This document shows, in pieces, positions 39,954-49,378 of a stretch of DNA of 64,000 nt; the stretch's first letter is position 1; every line of letters begins with the position of its first letter. The stretch is from Nocardioides sp. AX2bis. GTDB taxonomy: Bacteria > Actinomycetota > Actinomycetes > Propionibacteriales > Nocardioidaceae. The DNA is taken from the NCBI RefSeq assembly GCF_902506435.1, contig NZ_LR733215.1, forward strand, positions 1,283,509 through 1,347,508. Reading direction: 5' to 3'. The position numbers were made by a program, and so were the translations under genes. The notes under the pieces were generated by a model. That model was not told where the DNA came from. It was given only the letters and a program-made list of their open reading frames with translations, and did no database searches.

Positions 39954-41281
39954 GCGTGGAGACCGCAGGCGATCAGCGGCCGCTGCGGGTGGCGGTGCTG
40001 GGCTGCGGCTCGGTGGGCTCCCAGGTGGTACGGCTGCTCCAGGACCAGTCCGGTGACCTGGCGGCGCGCATCGGGGCGCCCCTCGAGCTGGCCGGGGTGG
40101 CCGTGCGCCGCCTCGACGCCCCGCGCGAGGTGGAGGTCCCCCCGGGCCTGCTGACCACCGACGCAACCGGGCTCGTGGCCCGCGACGACGTCGACCTGGT
40201 CGTCGAGGTGATCGGCGGCATCGAGCCGGCGCGCACCCTGATCCTGTCGGCGCTCGAGCACGGCTGCTCGGTCGTGACCGCCAACAAGGCGCTGCTGGCC
40301 GAGGACGGCCCGACGCTGTTCGAGGCCGCCGAGAAGGTCGGCCGCGACCTCTACTACGAGGCCGCGGTCGCCGGGGCGATCCCGATCCTGCGGCCCCTGC
40401 GCGAGTCGCTGGCCGGGGACCGGGTCACCCGGGTGATCGGCATCGTCAACGGCACCACGAACTTCATCCTGGACAAGATGGACACCGCCGGCAGCGGCTT
40501 CGCCGAGGCGCTCGAGGAGGCCCAGGAGCTCGGGTACGCCGAGGCCGACCCCACCGCCGACGTCGAGGGCTTCGACGCCGCCGCCAAGGCCGCCATCCTG
40601 GCCTCGCTGGCCTTCCACTCCCGGGTGACGGCCGCCGACGTCCACCGCGAGGGCATCACCGACGTCACCGCCGCCGACATGGCCTCGGCCCGGGCGATGG
40701 GTGCGGTGGTCAAGCTGCTGGCGATCGCCGAGTTGCGCCCGCCGACCGAGCCCGGCGGCGACGAGACGGTGGCCGTGCGCGTGCACCCCGCCATGATCCC
40801 GCGCAGCCACCCGCTGGCGTCGGTGCGCGAGGCGTACAACGCCGTCTTCGTCGAGTCCGAGGCCGCCGGCCAGCTGATGTTCTACGGCCCGGGTGCCGGC
40901 GGCGCCCCGACCGCCTCGGCGGTGCTCGGCGACCTGGTCACCGTGGCCCGCAACCAGCGCGCCTCGACCCGGGGCATGGTCGAGTCGGCCTACGCCGACC
41001 GGGCGGTGCTGCCGATGGGGGAGACCGTCACCCGCTACCACGTCGCGATCGACGTCGACGACCGCACGGGCGTGCTCGCCGCGGTGGCCGCCGCCTTCGC
41101 CGAGCACGACGTCTCCCTGCGCACCGTGCGCCAGGAGGGCCGCGGCGACGACGCCCAGCTCGTGGTCGTCTCGCACGAGGCCACCGACGCCGCGCTCGCC
41201 GCGACGGTCGCACACCTGCAGGGCATGGAGATGGTGCGCGAGATCAGCTCGGTCATGCGCGTCGAGGGGGAGTCCGAGTGA
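39950..41281 (+). CDS. hom: homoserine dehydrogenase
   Basis: This enzyme reduces aspartate semialdehyde to homoserine, the branch point to threonine and methionine. The 443-residue protein has a Rossmann loop [12 protein letters not shown] (about residue 10), the catalytic region [37 protein letters not shown], and a C-terminal ACT domain (about 355-440), the usual site of threonine feedback control. GTG 39950 overlaps the lysA stop, and its own stop overlaps thrC. Confidence 0.97.
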   Translation: MSVETAGDQRPLRVAVLGCGSVGSQVVRLLQDQSGDLAARIGAPLELAGVAVRRLDAPREVEVPPGLLTTDATGLVARDDVDLVVEVIGGIEPARTLILSALEHGCSVVTANKALLAEDGPTLFEAAEKVGRDLYYEAAVAGAIPILRPLRESLAGDRVTRVIGIVNGTTNFILDKMDTAGSGFAEALEEAQELGYAEADPTADVEGFDAAAKAAILASLAFHSRVTAADVHREGITDVTAADMASARAMGAVVKLLAIAELRPPTEPGGDETVAVRVHPAMIPRSHPLASVREAYNAVFVESEAAGQLMFYGPGAGGAPTASAVLGDLVTVARNQRASTRGMVESAYADRAVLPMGETVTRYHVAIDVDDRTGVLAAVAAAFAEHDVSLRTVRQEGRGDDAQLVVVSHEATDAALAATVAHLQGMEMVREISSVMRVEGESE

Positions 41282-42423
41282 TCACCGACCAGACCACCGA
41301 CCAGACCACCGAGCGGCGTGCACCCGGGGCGGTGCGCCAGTGGCGCGGCGTCATCGAGGAGTACCGCGACCTGCTCGACCTGCCCGACCTGCCCGACGGC
41401 ATCCCCGCGGTCACCCTCCGTGAGGGCGGCACGCCCCTGGTGACCTCCGAGTGGCTCTCCGGCCTGACCGGCGCCGACGTGTGGCTCAAGGTCGAGGGCG
41501 ACAACCCCACCGGTTCCTTCAAGGACCGCGGGATGACCGCCGCGATCTCGGTCGCCCGCTCCGAGGGCGCCCGCGCGGTGGTCTGCGCCTCGACCGGCAA
41601 CACCTCGGCCTCGATGGCCGCCTACGCCGCCAAGGCCGGCCTCCAGCCGCTCGTGCTCGTGCCCGAGGGCAAGATCGCGGCCGGCAAGATGGCCCAGGCG
41701 ATCCTGCACGGCGCGCAGGTGATCATGGTGCGCGGCAACTTCGACGACTGCCTGACCATGGCCCGCCGGATGGCCGACGACTACCCGGTGGCGCTGGTGA
41801 ACTCGGTGAACCCGGTGCGCCTGCAGGGCCAGAAGACCGCCGCGTTCGAGATCGTCGACTTCCTCGGGGAGGCCCCCGACCACCACGTCCTGCCGGTCGG
41901 CAACGCCGGCAACGTCTCGGCCTACTGGATGGGCTACACGCAGTACGCCGAGCTCGGCCACGCCACCCGCCGACCCGTCATGCACGGCTTCCAGGCCGCC
42001 GGCGCCGCCCCGCTGGTGCATGGCGCGCCGGTGGCCCACCCGGAGACCAAGGCCACCGCCATCCGGATCGGCAACCCGGCCTCCTGGCACCTCGCGGTCG
42101 CGGCGCGCGAGGAGTCCGGCGGTCGCTTCACGGCGGTCACCGACGACCAGATCCTGAGCGCCCAGCGCGAGCTGGCCCGGCGCGACGGCGTCTTCGTCGA
42201 GCCGGCCTCCGCCGCGGGTGTCGCCGGCATCCTGCAGGACCTCGAGCAGGGTCGTGGGTACGACGGGACCGTCGTGGTCACGGTGACCGGCCACGGGCTG
42301 AAGGACACCGTGACCGCGCTCGAGGGCGTCGGCCCCCTGGTCGACACCGTGGTCGACGCCGACCCCGCCGCCGCCGCCGCGGCGGCCGGGCTCGACCGGC
42401 CCGATCCCCGCGACGGCGCCTGA
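41278..42423 (+). CDS. thrC: threonine synthase
   Basis: This PLP enzyme converts O-phosphohomoserine to threonine. The 381-residue protein has the cofactor lysine K82 in [11 protein letters not shown], the [19 protein letters not shown] loop, and the phosphate loop [15 protein letters not shown]. It belongs to the shorter fold-II form used by actinobacteria. The GTG start overlaps the hom stop. It is followed by thrB after 12 bases, so all threonine steps from aspartate semialdehyde are in one operon. Confidence 0.96.
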   Translation: MITDQTTDQTTERRAPGAVRQWRGVIEEYRDLLDLPDLPDGIPAVTLREGGTPLVTSEWLSGLTGADVWLKVEGDNPTGSFKDRGMTAAISVARSEGARAVVCASTGNTSASMAAYAAKAGLQPLVLVPEGKIAAGKMAQAILHGAQVIMVRGNFDDCLTMARRMADDYPVALVNSVNPVRLQGQKTAAFEIVDFLGEAPDHHVLPVGNAGNVSAYWMGYTQYAELGHATRRPVMHGFQAAGAAPLVHGAPVAHPETKATAIRIGNPASWHLAVAAREESGGRFTAVTDDQILSAQRELARRDGVFVEPASAAGVAGILQDLEQGRGYDGTVVVTVTGHGLKDTVTALEGVGPLVDTVVDADPAAAAAAAGLDRPDPRDGA

Positions 42424-42435
42424 GCGGGGCGGGGC

Positions 42436-43359
42436 GTGACGACCTACGTCGACGGGCCGGTGCGCGTCAGCGTCCCGGCGACCTCGGCCAACCTCGGCCC
42501 GGGCTTCGACTCCCTGGGCCTGGCGCTGGCGCACCGCGACCGCCTGGAGGCCGTGGCCCTCGGCCCGGCCGGACCCGGCGGTCCGTCGGTCGAGGTGCAG
42601 GTCGAGGGGGAAGGGGCGGCGACGCTGCCCCGGGGGCGCGACCACCTGGTGGTGCAGGCGATGGAGGCCGCCTTCGCCGCGCTCGGGGTGCCCGCCCCGA
42701 ACCTGCGCCTGACCTGCCACAACGTCATCCCGCAGGCGCGCGGGATGGGGTCCTCGTCGGCCGCGATCGTCGGGGGCCTGGGCCTGGCCCGGGCGATGGT
42801 GCCGGACGGTGCCGACCGCCTCGACGACGACGCGCTGCTCGCGATGGCCGCCCGCATCGAGGGCCACCCCGACAACGTGGCGCCCGCCCTGCTCGGGGGC
42901 TTCGTGGTCTCCGGCCACGACGACGGCGTCTGGTGGGCCGTGCCGGCGCCGGTCGACCCGCGGGTGAGCGCGGTCGTGCTCGTGCCGCCGGACCCGGTCC
43001 CCACCGAGCTGGCGCGTGGCCTCCTCCCCACCACCGTGCCGCTGGCGGAGGCCGCGGCGGACGCCGGGCGCACCGCGTTGCTGGTCGCGGCGCTCGGGGG
43101 GAGCGTGGAGCAGCTGTGGCGCGCGACCCGTGACCACCTGCACCAGGAGCACCGCCGTCCGGCGATGCCCGCCACGCTCGAGATGGTGGACCGGCTCCGT
43201 GCCCGTGGCGTCGCGGCGGCCGTGTCCGGCGCCGGGCCGACCGTGATCGCCCTTGTCTCCGGCGGGGCCGATGCCGCCTCCGTGCTCGCCGACGCCCCCG
43301 ACGGCTGGGGGTCCTGGGCGCTCGACGTCGACCCGCGTGGTCTGGTCGTCGAGGTCTGA
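42436..43359 (+). CDS. thrB: homoserine kinase
   Basis: This GHMP-family kinase makes O-phosphohomoserine for ThrC. The 307-residue protein has RVSVPATSANLGPGFDSLGLAL at the N-terminus, the ATP loop PQARGMGSSSAAIVGGLGLA, and VSGAGPTVIALV near the C-terminus. GTG 42436 is close behind the thrC stop. It is the last biosynthetic gene before the rho leader region. Confidence 0.96.
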   Translation: MTTYVDGPVRVSVPATSANLGPGFDSLGLALAHRDRLEAVALGPAGPGGPSVEVQVEGEGAATLPRGRDHLVVQAMEAAFAALGVPAPNLRLTCHNVIPQARGMGSSSAAIVGGLGLARAMVPDGADRLDDDALLAMAARIEGHPDNVAPALLGGFVVSGHDDGVWWAVPAPVDPRVSAVVLVPPDPVPTELARGLLPTTVPLAEAAADAGRTALLVAALGGSVEQLWRATRDHLHQEHRRPAMPATLEMVDRLRARGVAAAVSGAGPTVIALVSGGADAASVLADAPDGWGSWALDVDPRGLVVEV

Positions 43360-43387
43360 GGGTCGCACCGGGTGCTACCTTGGCGCC

Positions 43388-43505
43388 GTCGCCGATCTCG
43401 GCGACGTGCCGGTGGGCCTTCGCCCCCGGCGCTGACCTCGTCCGTCCGCCGATCGTGCCGGGCAGCCCGCTGCCCGCCCTGGTCGCTGCGCGCCGGCGAG
43501 CGACC
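43388..43505 (+). promoter_or_regulatory. structured leader upstream of rho (three hairpins)
   Basis: Three perfect short inverted repeats follow one another between thrB and rho: GTCGCCGA/TCGGCGAC (43388-43405, 2-base spacer), CGGGCAG/CTGCCCG (43459-43476, 4-base loop) and GGTCGCT/AGCGACC (43481-43505). The first may end the thr operon. The others lie in the probable rho leader, where autoregulation by Rho is common. Confidence 0.45.
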
Positions 43506-43543
43506 GACCTGGCACCGACCGCCCGGCAGGGCAAGGACCTCAC

Positions 43544-45688
43544 GTGACCGAGACCGACACCAGCGCCACGACCACCGACACCCCGGCCGCGCGCAAGCGC
43601 TCCGGCGGGCTGAGCACCATGCTGATCGCGGACCTGAAGTCCATGGCCGGCGGCATGGGGATCGCCGGTGCCGGCTCCATGAAGAAGGCCCAGCTCGTGG
43701 ACGCGATCAAGGCCGCGCAGTCCGGCGGCTCGTCGGCCCGACCTGCGGCCGCGCAGCCGGAGGCGCGGCAGCCCGAGGCGCGGGAGCCCGCGGTGCGTCA
43801 GCCGGAGCCGACGCAGCCGGAGGTGGCGCAGCCGGTCGTCGCGGAGGCGGAGGTCGCGTCGACGGCGCCGTCGAAGCCCGAGGTCCGGCGCCGTACCCGG
43901 GGCCAGGACCGGCGTGCCGAGCAGAAGCCGGCCGACCAGGAGCAGCCCGAGCAGGCGCAGGCCGAGCCGAGCCGGTCCGAGCCGAACCGGTCCGAGTCCG
44001 CGGGCGAGCGGCCGCGGGACGACGCGCAGGCCCGGGGCGCGCAGGACCGCCCCCAGCAGCGCGACCAGGGCGGCAAGCAGGACAAGGGCCAGCCCGACAA
44101 GGGTCAGCCCGACAAGGGTCAGCAGGGGCAGGGCCAGGGCAAGGCCCAGCAGAACAAGCAGGACCAGCCCAAGAAGCAGCAGGGTGGCCAGCAGAACGCG
44201 CAGCAGGGCAAGCAGGACCAGGGAAAGCAGGACCAGAACCGGCAGGACCAGAACCGGCAGGACCAGAACCGGCAGGACCAGGGCAAGGGCAACCAGCCCC
44301 GGCAGAACGGGAACCAGGGCGGTCAGCAGGGGAACCCGAACAACCAGGGCAACCCGAACAACCCGAACGGCAACCCGAACCGGGACCAGCAGGACGACCA
44401 GGACTGGGACGACGACGAGGCCGGGGGGCGCAGCCGCAACCGCCGGCGTCGTGGTCGTGACCGCAACCGGCCGGTCGCCCAGGCGACGACCGGCCAGCGC
44501 GGGGAGCCCGACACGACCGTCCTCGAGGACGACGTGCTGGTGCCCGCGGCCGGGATCCTCGACGTGCTCGACAACTACGCGTTCGTGCGGACCACCGGGT
44601 ACCTGGCCGGCACCGAGGACGTCTACCTGTCGCTGTCGATGGTGCGCCGTCACGGCCTGCGTCGCGGTGACGCGGTCGTCGGCGAGGTGCGCCAGCCCCG
44701 TGAGGGCGAGCGCAAGGAGAAGTTCAACCCGATGGTGCGGGTGGAGAGCATCAACGGTCTCGACCTCGACGCCGCCAAGGTCCGTCCCGACTTCGCCGAC
44801 CTGAGCCCCGTGCACCCCTCGGAGCGGTTGCGGCTGGAGACGGGCCCGGGCAACACCGTGGGGCGCGTGCTGGACCTGGTGGTCCCGCTCGGCAAGGGGC
44901 AGCGCGGCCTCGTCGTCGCCCCGCCGCAGTCGGGTCGTACGACGCTGCTCCGTGCGGTGGCGGACTCGGTGACCCAGAACAACCCGGAGTGCCACCTCAT
45001 GGTGGTGCTCGTCGACGAGCGGCCCGAGGAGGTCACGGACTTCCAGCGGGCGGTCAAGGGCGAGGTCATCGCCTCCACGTTCGACCGCCCGGCCACCGAC
45101 CACGTCGCGCTGGCCGAGCTGGCCGTCGAGCGGGCCAAGCGTCTGGTCGAGCTGGGCCACGACGTGGTGATGCTGGTCGACGGGCTGACCCGGCTCGGGC
45201 GGGCGTACAACGCCGCCGGGCCCGGCAGCGGTCGGGTGCTGGCAGGGGGCGTCGACGCCGCCGCGCTGTTCCCGCCGAAGCGCTTCTTCGCCGCGGCCCG
45301 CAACATCGAGGACGGCGGCTCGCTGACCATCCTGGCGACGGCGTCGGTGGAGACCGGCTCGGCGACCGACGAGGTGCTCTTCGAGGAGCTGGGCGGCACC
45401 GCCAACCTCGAGCTTCACCTGCGGCGCGACCTGGCCGAGCGTCACCTCACGCCGTCCGTCGACCCGCTGCGCTCGCGCACCCGCCGGGAGGACGAGCTGA
45501 TGGGGGAGCAGGAGCTCGCCGTGCTCGGCACCCTGCGTGGTCTGCTCGCCCAGCAGGAGGCGCCGCGGGCGCTGGAGCTGCTGGTGGAGCGGGTGCGATC
45601 GACCCAGACCAACATCGAGCTGCTCACCGCCGTGCAGCGCACCGGGTCCCTCGGCCGACCGACGTCCCGAGCGGCCGTGGGCAAGTGA
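43544..45688 (+). CDS. rho: transcription termination factor Rho, with altered Walker A
   Basis: Rho is a hexameric RNA helicase that ends transcription. The 714-residue protein has an N-terminal SAP-like helix (TMLIADLKSMAGGMGIAG), then about 250 disordered Gln/Asp/Asn/Lys-rich residues, including three 15-base repeats encoding QDQNR (44228-44272). The RNA-binding cold-shock domain starts near 328, followed by the ATPase. Two standard lysines are changed: Walker A reads PPQSGRTT, with Arg465 where E. coli has Lys184, and the Q-loop reads GSGRVLAGG, with Arg564 for Lys283. Walker B and the rest (VLVDERPEEV, VMLVDGLTRLGRAYN, PKRFFAAARNIEDGGS) are Rho-like. Confidence 0.95.
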   Translation: MTETDTSATTTDTPAARKRSGGLSTMLIADLKSMAGGMGIAGAGSMKKAQLVDAIKAAQSGGSSARPAAAQPEARQPEAREPAVRQPEPTQPEVAQPVVAEAEVASTAPSKPEVRRRTRGQDRRAEQKPADQEQPEQAQAEPSRSEPNRSESAGERPRDDAQARGAQDRPQQRDQGGKQDKGQPDKGQPDKGQQGQGQGKAQQNKQDQPKKQQGGQQNAQQGKQDQGKQDQNRQDQNRQDQNRQDQGKGNQPRQNGNQGGQQGNPNNQGNPNNPNGNPNRDQQDDQDWDDDEAGGRSRNRRRRGRDRNRPVAQATTGQRGEPDTTVLEDDVLVPAAGILDVLDNYAFVRTTGYLAGTEDVYLSLSMVRRHGLRRGDAVVGEVRQPREGERKEKFNPMVRVESINGLDLDAAKVRPDFADLSPVHPSERLRLETGPGNTVGRVLDLVVPLGKGQRGLVVAPPQSGRTTLLRAVADSVTQNNPECHLMVVLVDERPEEVTDFQRAVKGEVIASTFDRPATDHVALAELAVERAKRLVELGHDVVMLVDGLTRLGRAYNAAGPGSGRVLAGGVDAAALFPPKRFFAAARNIEDGGSLTILATASVETGSATDEVLFEELGGTANLELHLRRDLAERHLTPSVDPLRSRTRREDELMGEQELAVLGTLRGLLAQQEAPRALELLVERVRSTQTNIELLTAVQRTGSLGRPTSRAAVGK
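44228..44281 (+). repeat. 15-bp tandem repeat inside rho
   Basis: CAGGACCAGAACCGG is present three times without change (44228, 44243, 44258), plus nine bases of a fourth copy. It encodes (QDQNR)n in the disordered N-terminal part of Rho. Being a multiple of three, copy number can vary without frameshift. Confidence 0.9.
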
Positions 45689-45695
45689 CCGCATC

Positions 45696-45738
45696 CGGGT
45701 CCGGGACCCGTTACCATCGACCAGGCCCGACGGGCCTG
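45696..45738 (+). terminator. tandem hairpins after rho
   Basis: CGGGTCC/GGACCCG (45696-45710) and CAGGCCC/GGGCCTG (45722-45738, loop GAC) follow the rho stop and precede the receiver gene. No T tract is present. Confidence 0.5.
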
Positions 45739-45757
45739 CGAACCGGGGGGTAGCACT

Positions 45758-46138
45758 GTGGCACGCATCGTGGTGGCGGACGACGACGTCGACATCCGGG
45801 AGCTGGTCGAGTTCAAGCTCTCGACCATGGGGCACGAGATCGTCGCGGTCTCCGACGGCGGCGCCGCCGTCGAGGCCTGCCAGGCGCAGCGTCCCGACCT
45901 CGCGGTCTTCGACGTGATGATGCCCGGGGTGTCGGGGCTCGACGCGATCCGTCGCATCCGTGCCGACCCGGCTCTGGCCGACCTGCCGGTGATCCTGCTG
46001 ACGGCCCGGGCCCAGGAGTCCGACGTCGAGTCCGGCTTCAGCTCCGGCGCCGACGACTACATCACCAAGCCGTTCAGCCCGCGCGAGCTCGCCGCTCGCG
46101 TCGAGTCCCTGCTGAACAGTCGCGCCCAGGCCGGCTGA
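45758..46138 (+). CDS. stand-alone response-regulator receiver protein
   Basis: The 126-residue protein consists only of a receiver domain: acidic pocket D8-D9-D10, phospho-acceptor D52 in VFDVMMPGVSG, LLTAR with the Thr switch, and ITKPFSPRELAARV with the conserved Lys. No output domain is attached, so it resembles CheY/DivK-type adaptors or a phosphorelay intermediate. It sits between rho and rpmE, where mycobacteria have no such gene, and no kinase is adjacent. It starts with GTG 45758. Confidence 0.9.
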   Translation: MARIVVADDDVDIRELVEFKLSTMGHEIVAVSDGGAAVEACQAQRPDLAVFDVMMPGVSGLDAIRRIRADPALADLPVILLTARAQESDVESGFSSGADDYITKPFSPRELAARVESLLNSRAQAG

Positions 46139-46192
46139 GCCGGTCGCAGGCCCGCGGCCGGACCAGGAATGGGCCGGGGGAGCGTGCTGTTC

Positions 46193-46198
46193 TATCAT
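46193..46198 (+). promoter_or_regulatory. candidate -10 element upstream of rpmE
   Basis: TATCAT stands out in GC-rich DNA 70 bases before rpmE. A convincing -35 is not visible, so this is a weak call. Confidence 0.3.
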
Positions 46199-46267
46199 CG
46201 TCGATCGGTCCGGTTCACGCCTCGCGCACCCCGCGCAGGGCGACCCGGCGCCACAGAGGAGAGAGAC

Positions 46268-46483
46268 ATGAAGAAGGACATCCACCCGCAGTACACCGAG
46301 ACCGTGGTGACCTGCACCTGCGGTTCCGAGTTCACCACGCGCAGCACCTCGACGTCGGGCACGCTGCGCTCCGACGTGTGCTCGCAGTGCCACCCGTTCT
46401 ACACCGGCAAGCAGAAGATCCTCGACACCGGTGGCCGCGTGGCCCGGTTCGAGGCGCGCTACGCCAAGGCCGCCAAGAAGTAG
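46268..46483 (+). CDS. rpmE: 50S ribosomal protein bL31, zinc (C+) form
   Basis: This 71-residue protein bridges the two ribosomal subunits. It begins [20 protein letters not shown] and has four zinc ligands, C16, C18, C38 and C41 ([12 protein letters not shown]), so it is the zinc-containing form that is often replaced by a Cys-less copy under zinc starvation. AGGAGAGAGAC precedes ATG 46268. A long hairpin follows, so it is largely its own transcript despite lying in the conserved rho-rpmE-prfA order. Confidence 0.97.
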   Translation: MKKDIHPQYTETVVTCTCGSEFTTRSTSTSGTLRSDVCSQCHPFYTGKQKILDTGGRVARFEARYAKAAKK

Positions 46484-46490
46484 CGACCTC

Positions 46491-46531
46491 CGAGCGCCGG
46501 TCCCCCGCATCGAGCGGGGGGCCGGCGCTCG
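46491..46531 (+). terminator. strong terminator after rpmE
   Basis: An 18-bp stem with one G-U pair (46491-46508 and 46514-46531) and a 5-base loop lies 8 bases after the rpmE stop. The prfA gene starts 56 bases further on. Confidence 0.85.
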
Positions 46532-46586
46532 TCATTTCGTCGCGTCCAGGGCTCCGGCCCGCAGAGCAGGTGCAGGAGGAGGACCC

Positions 46587-47666
46587 GTGTTCGAGGCAGT
46601 CGAGGGCATGCTTGCCGAGCACGCCGACCTCGAGGCCCGCCTGGGCGAGCCGGAGACCCACGCCGACGCCCGTCTGGCCAAGCGTCTGAACCAGCGGTAC
46701 GCCGCCCTGACCCGGGTCGTCGAGACCTGGCGCGCGTGGGAGGCGGCCGGCGACGACCTCGGGGCCGCCCGCGAGCTGGCAGGGGAGGACGAGTCCTTCG
46801 CCGCGGAGGCCGTGACCCTGGCAGCCACGCACGAGGAGCTCGCCGAGCGGCTGCGCCGGCTGCTGGTCCCGCGCGACCCCGCCGACGACAAGGACGCGCT
46901 GCTGGAGCTGAAGTCCGGCGAGGGCGGGGAGGAGTCGGCGCTCTTCGCCGGCGACCTGCTGCGGATGTACACCCGCTACGCCGAGCGGCACGGCTGGAAG
47001 GTCGAGGTCCTCGACGCCGCCGAGTCCGACCTCGGCGGGTTCAAGTCCGTGACCGTCGCGGTCAAGGCCACCGGCACGCCCGAGCCGGGGGACGCTCCCT
47101 TCGCGCGGCTGAAGTTCGAGGCCGGCGTGCACCGCGTCCAGCGGGTGCCGGTCACGGAGTCCCAGGGCCGGGTGCACACCTCCGCCGCCGGTGTCCTGGT
47201 GCTCCCGGAGGCCGAGCCGGTCGACGTCGAGGTCTCCGACAACGACCTGCGCATCGACGTCTACCGCAGCTCCGGGCCGGGCGGGCAGAGCGTGAACACC
47301 ACCGACTCGGCGGTGCGGATCACCCACGTCCCGACCGGCATCGTGGCGTCCTGCCAGAACGAGAAGAGCCAGCTGCAGAACCGCGAGCAGGCCATGCGGA
47401 TCCTGCGCTCCCGCCTCCTCGCCGCGGCCCAGGAGGCCGCCGACGCCGAGGCCAGCGACGCCCGGCGCAGCCAGATCCGCACCGTGGACCGCTCGGAGCG
47501 CATCCGCACCTACAACTTCCCCGAGAACCGGGTCTCCGACCACCGCACCGGCTACAAGGCGCACAACCTCGACCAGCTCCTCGACGGCGACCTCGCACCC
47601 CTGCTCGACTCGTGCGCGGAGGCGGACCTCGCCGCGCGGCTGGCAGCGCTGGAGGAGGGACGGTGA
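46587..47666 (+). CDS. prfA: peptide chain release factor 1
   Basis: RF1 ends translation at UAA and UAG. The 359-residue protein has the codon-reading P-V-T motif in [16 protein letters not shown] and the catalytic GGQ loop (232-234) in [20 protein letters not shown]. The GTG start at 46587 follows AGGAGGAGGACCC, which fixes the N-terminus VFEAVEGML. The stop overlaps prmC (GTGA), whose product methylates the GGQ glutamine. Confidence 0.97.
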   Translation: MFEAVEGMLAEHADLEARLGEPETHADARLAKRLNQRYAALTRVVETWRAWEAAGDDLGAARELAGEDESFAAEAVTLAATHEELAERLRRLLVPRDPADDKDALLELKSGEGGEESALFAGDLLRMYTRYAERHGWKVEVLDAAESDLGGFKSVTVAVKATGTPEPGDAPFARLKFEAGVHRVQRVPVTESQGRVHTSAAGVLVLPEAEPVDVEVSDNDLRIDVYRSSGPGGQSVNTTDSAVRITHVPTGIVASCQNEKSQLQNREQAMRILRSRLLAAAQEAADAEASDARRSQIRTVDRSERIRTYNFPENRVSDHRTGYKAHNLDQLLDGDLAPLLDSCAEADLAARLAALEEGR

Positions 47667-48505
47667 CGTCCCGGCGCGACCTGCTGGCCGCGGCGACCCG
47701 CCGGCTCGACGACGCCGGGGTGGCCAGCGCGCGCACCGACGCCGAGCTGCTGCTGGCCCACGTCCTGGGTCGTCGGCGCGGCGACCTGGTGCTCGTCGAC
47801 GACGTCGCCGCGCCGGAGGTCGCGGCGTTCGAGGTGCTGCTGGGGCGTCGCGCGGCGCGGGAGCCGCTGCAGCACCTCACCGGCAGGGCGTGGTTCCGCA
47901 CCGTCGAGCTGGCCGTCGGGCCGGGCGTCTTCGTGCCGCGTCCGGAGACCGAGCTGCTGGCCGGCTGGGCCCTGGACCGCCTCGCCGGGCTCGAGGACCC
48001 GGTCGTGGTCGACCTCGGCACCGGGAGCGGCGCGATCGCCGCGGCCCTGGCTGCCGAGGCCCCGCACGCCCGGGTGCACGCGGTCGAGCTCGACGAGCAG
48101 GCGTACGCGTGGGCCGAGCGCAACCTGAGCGGGACCGGCGTCGACCTGCGCCACGGCGACCTGGCCACCGCCTTCGACGACCTCGCGGGCGAGGTCGACG
48201 TCGTGGTGAGCAACCCGCCGTACGTCCCGCTCGAGGCGTGGGAGTCGGTGGCGCCCGAGGCCCGGGACCACGACCCCCACCTGGCCCTGTTCTCCGGCGA
48301 CGACGGCCTCGACGCGATCCGGGTGCTCGCGGTGCGGGCGCAGGTCCTGCTGCGACGCGGGGGAGTGCTCGGGGTCGAGCACGCCGACGTCCAGGGCGAC
48401 GCCGTGCCGGCCGTGCTGGTCGGTGCGGGACCCTGGACCGAGGTGGTCGACCACCGCGACCTCGCCGGTCGTGCGCGGTTCACCACGGCCCGCCTGGCAC
48501 GATGA
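47663..48505 (+). CDS. prmC: release factor N5-glutamine methyltransferase
   Basis: PrmC methylates the Gln of the GGQ loop in release factors using SAM. The 280-residue protein has an N-terminal helical substrate domain, SAM motif [17 protein letters not shown], the acidic motif VHAVELDE, and the active-site NPPY (184-187) in [14 protein letters not shown]. The R-P-E-T-E segment precedes motif I. It is coupled to prfA by a four-base overlap. Confidence 0.95.
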   Translation: MTSRRDLLAAATRRLDDAGVASARTDAELLLAHVLGRRRGDLVLVDDVAAPEVAAFEVLLGRRAAREPLQHLTGRAWFRTVELAVGPGVFVPRPETELLAGWALDRLAGLEDPVVVDLGTGSGAIAAALAAEAPHARVHAVELDEQAYAWAERNLSGTGVDLRHGDLATAFDDLAGEVDVVVSNPPYVPLEAWESVAPEARDHDPHLALFSGDDGLDAIRVLAVRAQVLLRRGGVLGVEHADVQGDAVPAVLVGAGPWTEVVDHRDLAGRARFTTARLAR

Positions 48506-48544
48506 GGCAGGCCCAGCACCGACCGTGACGACGAGGAGCACCGT

Positions 48545-49369
48545 GTGACCCGCGACCCGCAGGCCGACGAGGCCCCCGAGGGCCCGTCCGAGGGCTCGTC
48601 CGACGAGCTGGTGGACGACCCGTCCGACGCCCTCGACGACGCCCTCGACGTCGACGACGACCTCGACGACGACCTCGAGGACGGGGACGGCGTGGTCGAG
48701 GACGCCACGGGGGAGCTCTGGCCCACCGCCACGGAGTCCCAGCGCGAGGACGCGATCGCCGCGGCCACCTCGGCGCTGCAGCGCGGCCGTCTCGCGGTCA
48801 TCCCCACCGACACCGTCTACGGCCTGGCCGCGGACGCCTTCGACGCCGACGCCGTGGCCGACCTGCTCGACGCCAAGGGCCGTGGCCGCGAGATGCCACC
48901 GCCGGTGCTGATCAGCTCCGCGGCGACCATCGACGCGCTGGTGGTGGCCCTGCCCGGCTACGCACGCTCGCTGCTCGACGCGTTCTGGCCCGGGCCGTTG
49001 ACCCTCGTCGCCCGCCAGCAGCCCTCCCTCCAGTGGGACCTCGGCGAGGCCAAGGGCACCGTCGCGGTCCGGATGCCCGACCACCCGGTGGCCCTGGCCG
49101 TGCTGGAGCGCACCGGCCCGCTGGCGGTCAGCTCGGCCAACCTGACCGGCCGGCCGGCCGCCACCGACGCCGAGCAGGCCCTCGACATGCTCGGCGACGA
49201 GGTCGCCGTCGTCGTCGACGACGGACCCTCGCCCGGCGGTGAGGCCTCCACGATCGTCGACGTGACCGGCACCCAGGGCCGGGTCCTGCGGGTCGGTGCG
49301 CTGTCGCTGGAGCAGCTGAACGCGGTCCTCGAGCCGCTCGGGGCCTCCCTGGTCCTCGAGGGGAGCTGA
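48545..49369 (+). CDS. L-threonylcarbamoyladenylate synthase (YrdC/Sua5)
   Basis: This enzyme forms threonylcarbamoyl-AMP from threonine, bicarbonate and ATP for the t6A37 tRNA modification. The YrdC domain (about 65-270) shows AVIPTDTVYGLAADAF, KGRGREMPPPVLISS, FWPGPLTLVA, VAVRMPDHPVAL and SSANLTGRPA. No C-terminal Sua5 domain is present. The N-terminal 56 residues are unusual: an Asp/Glu-rich, low-complexity tail. GTG 48545 starts it; a shorter start within the tail cannot be ruled out. It follows prmC in the conserved order. Confidence 0.93.
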   Translation: MTRDPQADEAPEGPSEGSSDELVDDPSDALDDALDVDDDLDDDLEDGDGVVEDATGELWPTATESQREDAIAAATSALQRGRLAVIPTDTVYGLAADAFDADAVADLLDAKGRGREMPPPVLISSAATIDALVVALPGYARSLLDAFWPGPLTLVARQQPSLQWDLGEAKGTVAVRMPDHPVALAVLERTGPLAVSSANLTGRPAATDAEQALDMLGDEVAVVVDDGPSPGGEASTIVDVTGTQGRVLRVGALSLEQLNAVLEPLGASLVLEGS

Positions 49370-49378
49370 CCCGGGGCC

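Noticed and set aside
42725..46510. A 1261-codon minus-strand frame and a similar one at 47552-50485
   Set aside because: They lie antisense to thrB-rho-rpmE and prfA-wecA. The Leu/Val repeats mirror the low-complexity part of rho.
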